A stretch of DNA of 6,685 bases, taken from NCBI GenBank assembly GCA_003446605.1, contig DMDF01000036.1, positions 1 to 6,685 on the forward strand. The letters are read 5' to 3'. Source of the stretch: Anaerolineaceae bacterium. GTDB taxonomy: Bacteria; Chloroflexota; Anaerolineae; Anaerolineales; Anaerolineaceae. The notes beneath the pieces are model-generated. The model did not search any database. It worked only from the letters and a program-made list of their open reading frames with translations, and was not told the origin of the DNA. A program made the position numbers and the translations under genes. Shown here piece by piece: positions 6,372 to 6,685 of the stretch (position 1 is the stretch's first letter; each line of letters opens with the position of its first letter).

Positions 6372-6403
6372 TCAACAATAATGAGATAACTCAAAATTGT
6401 TGA
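6372..6403 (+). repeat. Symmetric leader hairpin (8 bp, AA/AA internal loop, 4 bp, tetraloop)
   Basis: TCAACAAT (6372-6379) pairs with ATTGTTGA (6396-6403). Inside, TGAG (6382-6385) pairs with CTCA (6390-6393) around an ATAA loop, leaving a symmetric AA/AA internal loop. A purine run GAGAGAGAGG follows directly. No U-tract follows, so it is not a terminator. It could be a structured RNA element or a protein-binding site. Confidence 0.55.
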
Positions 6404-6570
6404 GAGAGAGGATGGTTTCATTGCAATGGCTGCTCTATTTGCAAAAACCGCGCGGAATGATTTATTTACTAAATTCTTCCGTTCTGTAAAATCCCCCCAC
6501 GTAATTTATCGCTGGCTTTCCGTCTGGAGATAACCTTCTAAGAATACCCTGCCAAGGGTGAATTTTGCCT

Positions 6571-6600
6571 CCCTTTAATTCCATTGCTTGGATTGAAGGG
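6571..6600 (+). repeat. Hairpin just upstream of the right-edge gene's ribosome binding site
   Basis: Bases 6571-6583 (CCCTTTAATTCCA) pair with 6589-6600 (TGGATTGAAGGG) to give 12 pairs with one bulged T and one G-U, around the loop TTGCT. It ends 25 bases before the AGGAG of the next gene. A short CTTTTATT lies about 8 bases after the stem, too far for a standard terminator, but attenuation or control of ribosome access is possible. Confidence 0.45.
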
Positions 6601-6635
6601 CGGACGCTTTTATTGGTTATACCTTAGGAGAAATA

Positions 6636-6685
6636 ATGGCTAGTCAGGATGTACATTCAGAAAAACAACATCATATTGATATGAA
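6636..6685 (+). CDS. 5' end of an unidentified gene, truncated by the window edge
   Basis: An ATG at 6636-6638 sits 6 bases after TAGGAG (6624-6629), a good ribosome binding site. The frame stays open to the edge and gives 16 residues beginning MASQDVHSEKQHHIDM, a polar start with no signal peptide. This is too little to identify. Given the operator, the strong promoter and the divergent aldolase, a sugar-pathway enzyme, transporter part or regulator is plausible, but that is only inference from context. Confidence 0.7.
   Translation, partial: MASQDVHSEKQHHIDM

Larger units (their letters stand above)
6316..6635 (+). other. Long non-coding leader of the right-edge gene
   Basis: This stretch of 320 bases holds two hairpins (6372-6403 and 6571-6600) and the ribosome binding site of the next gene. 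It contains no protein gene that can be supported. The short open frames in it (25 codons from 6412, 35 codons from 6426) lack good start signals or recognisable sequence. No known riboswitch class was recognised, so it is either an uncharacterised leader or contains a second, closer promoter that was not identified. Confidence 0.45.

Noticed and set aside
6122..6421. 99-codon minus-strand open frame overlapping the aldolase start
   Set aside because: It covers the repeat-rich control region, has no recognisable motif or ribosome binding site, and conflicts with the well-supported aldolase start.
1..6685. CRISPR array, tRNA, rRNA, insertion sequence or attachment site
   Set aside because: No regularly spaced repeats, cloverleaf, rRNA-like stretch, transposase or flanking direct repeats were seen on either strand.

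Overview
The window most resembles the genome of an anaerobic member of the Chloroflexota, class Anaerolineae. This is inferred from gene style, not from a marker gene. The clues are an Ig-like 'NBR1-type' lipoprotein with a Thr/Pro-rich linker, and an ECF sigma factor coupled to a large single-pass membrane protein that ends in a PD40/TolB-like beta-propeller. Both are common in that group. Base composition is uneven. Sampled lines of the LarC-like gene are about 35-38% G+C, while sampled lines of the sigma/membrane-protein block are nearer 50% or above.

Layout, left to right. (1) Bases 1-75 may hold the 3' end of an upstream plus-strand gene. (2) 188-1405 (+) is a complete LarC-like gene (nickel-pincer cofactor family) that has lost several histidines of the usual N-terminal domain. 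(3) It converges, with an 11-base gap, on a minus-strand block read from right to left: an ECF sigma-70 factor (5362-4799), a 737-residue membrane sensor/putative anti-sigma protein that overlaps it by 8 bases (4806-2593), and a secreted lipoprotein (2504-1417). The lipoprotein's signal peptide is separated from its body by a one-base frameshift in a run of five G's (plus-strand sense). (4) 6141-5491 (-) is a class II sugar-phosphate aldolase of the FucA type with its full metal-binding set. (5) 6142-6635 is a divergent intergenic region of about 500 bases. It holds several exact inverted repeats, a consensus-like sigma-70 promoter on the plus strand whose -35 box touches an operator closely resembling the DasR/NagR (GntR/HutC) site, and a leader of about 310 bases with two further hairpins. 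(6) A new plus-strand gene begins at 6636 behind a good ribosome binding site and runs off the right edge.

Functionally there are two themes. The sigma factor, membrane protein and lipoprotein look like an envelope-sensing unit: a cytoplasmic transcription factor, a transmembrane partner with a large outer sensor, and an outer binding protein. The aldolase and its divergent neighbour look like a sugar-use locus under a GntR-type repressor. The most notable items are the frameshifted lipoprotein, the repeat-dense divergent control region, and the histidine-poor LarC.
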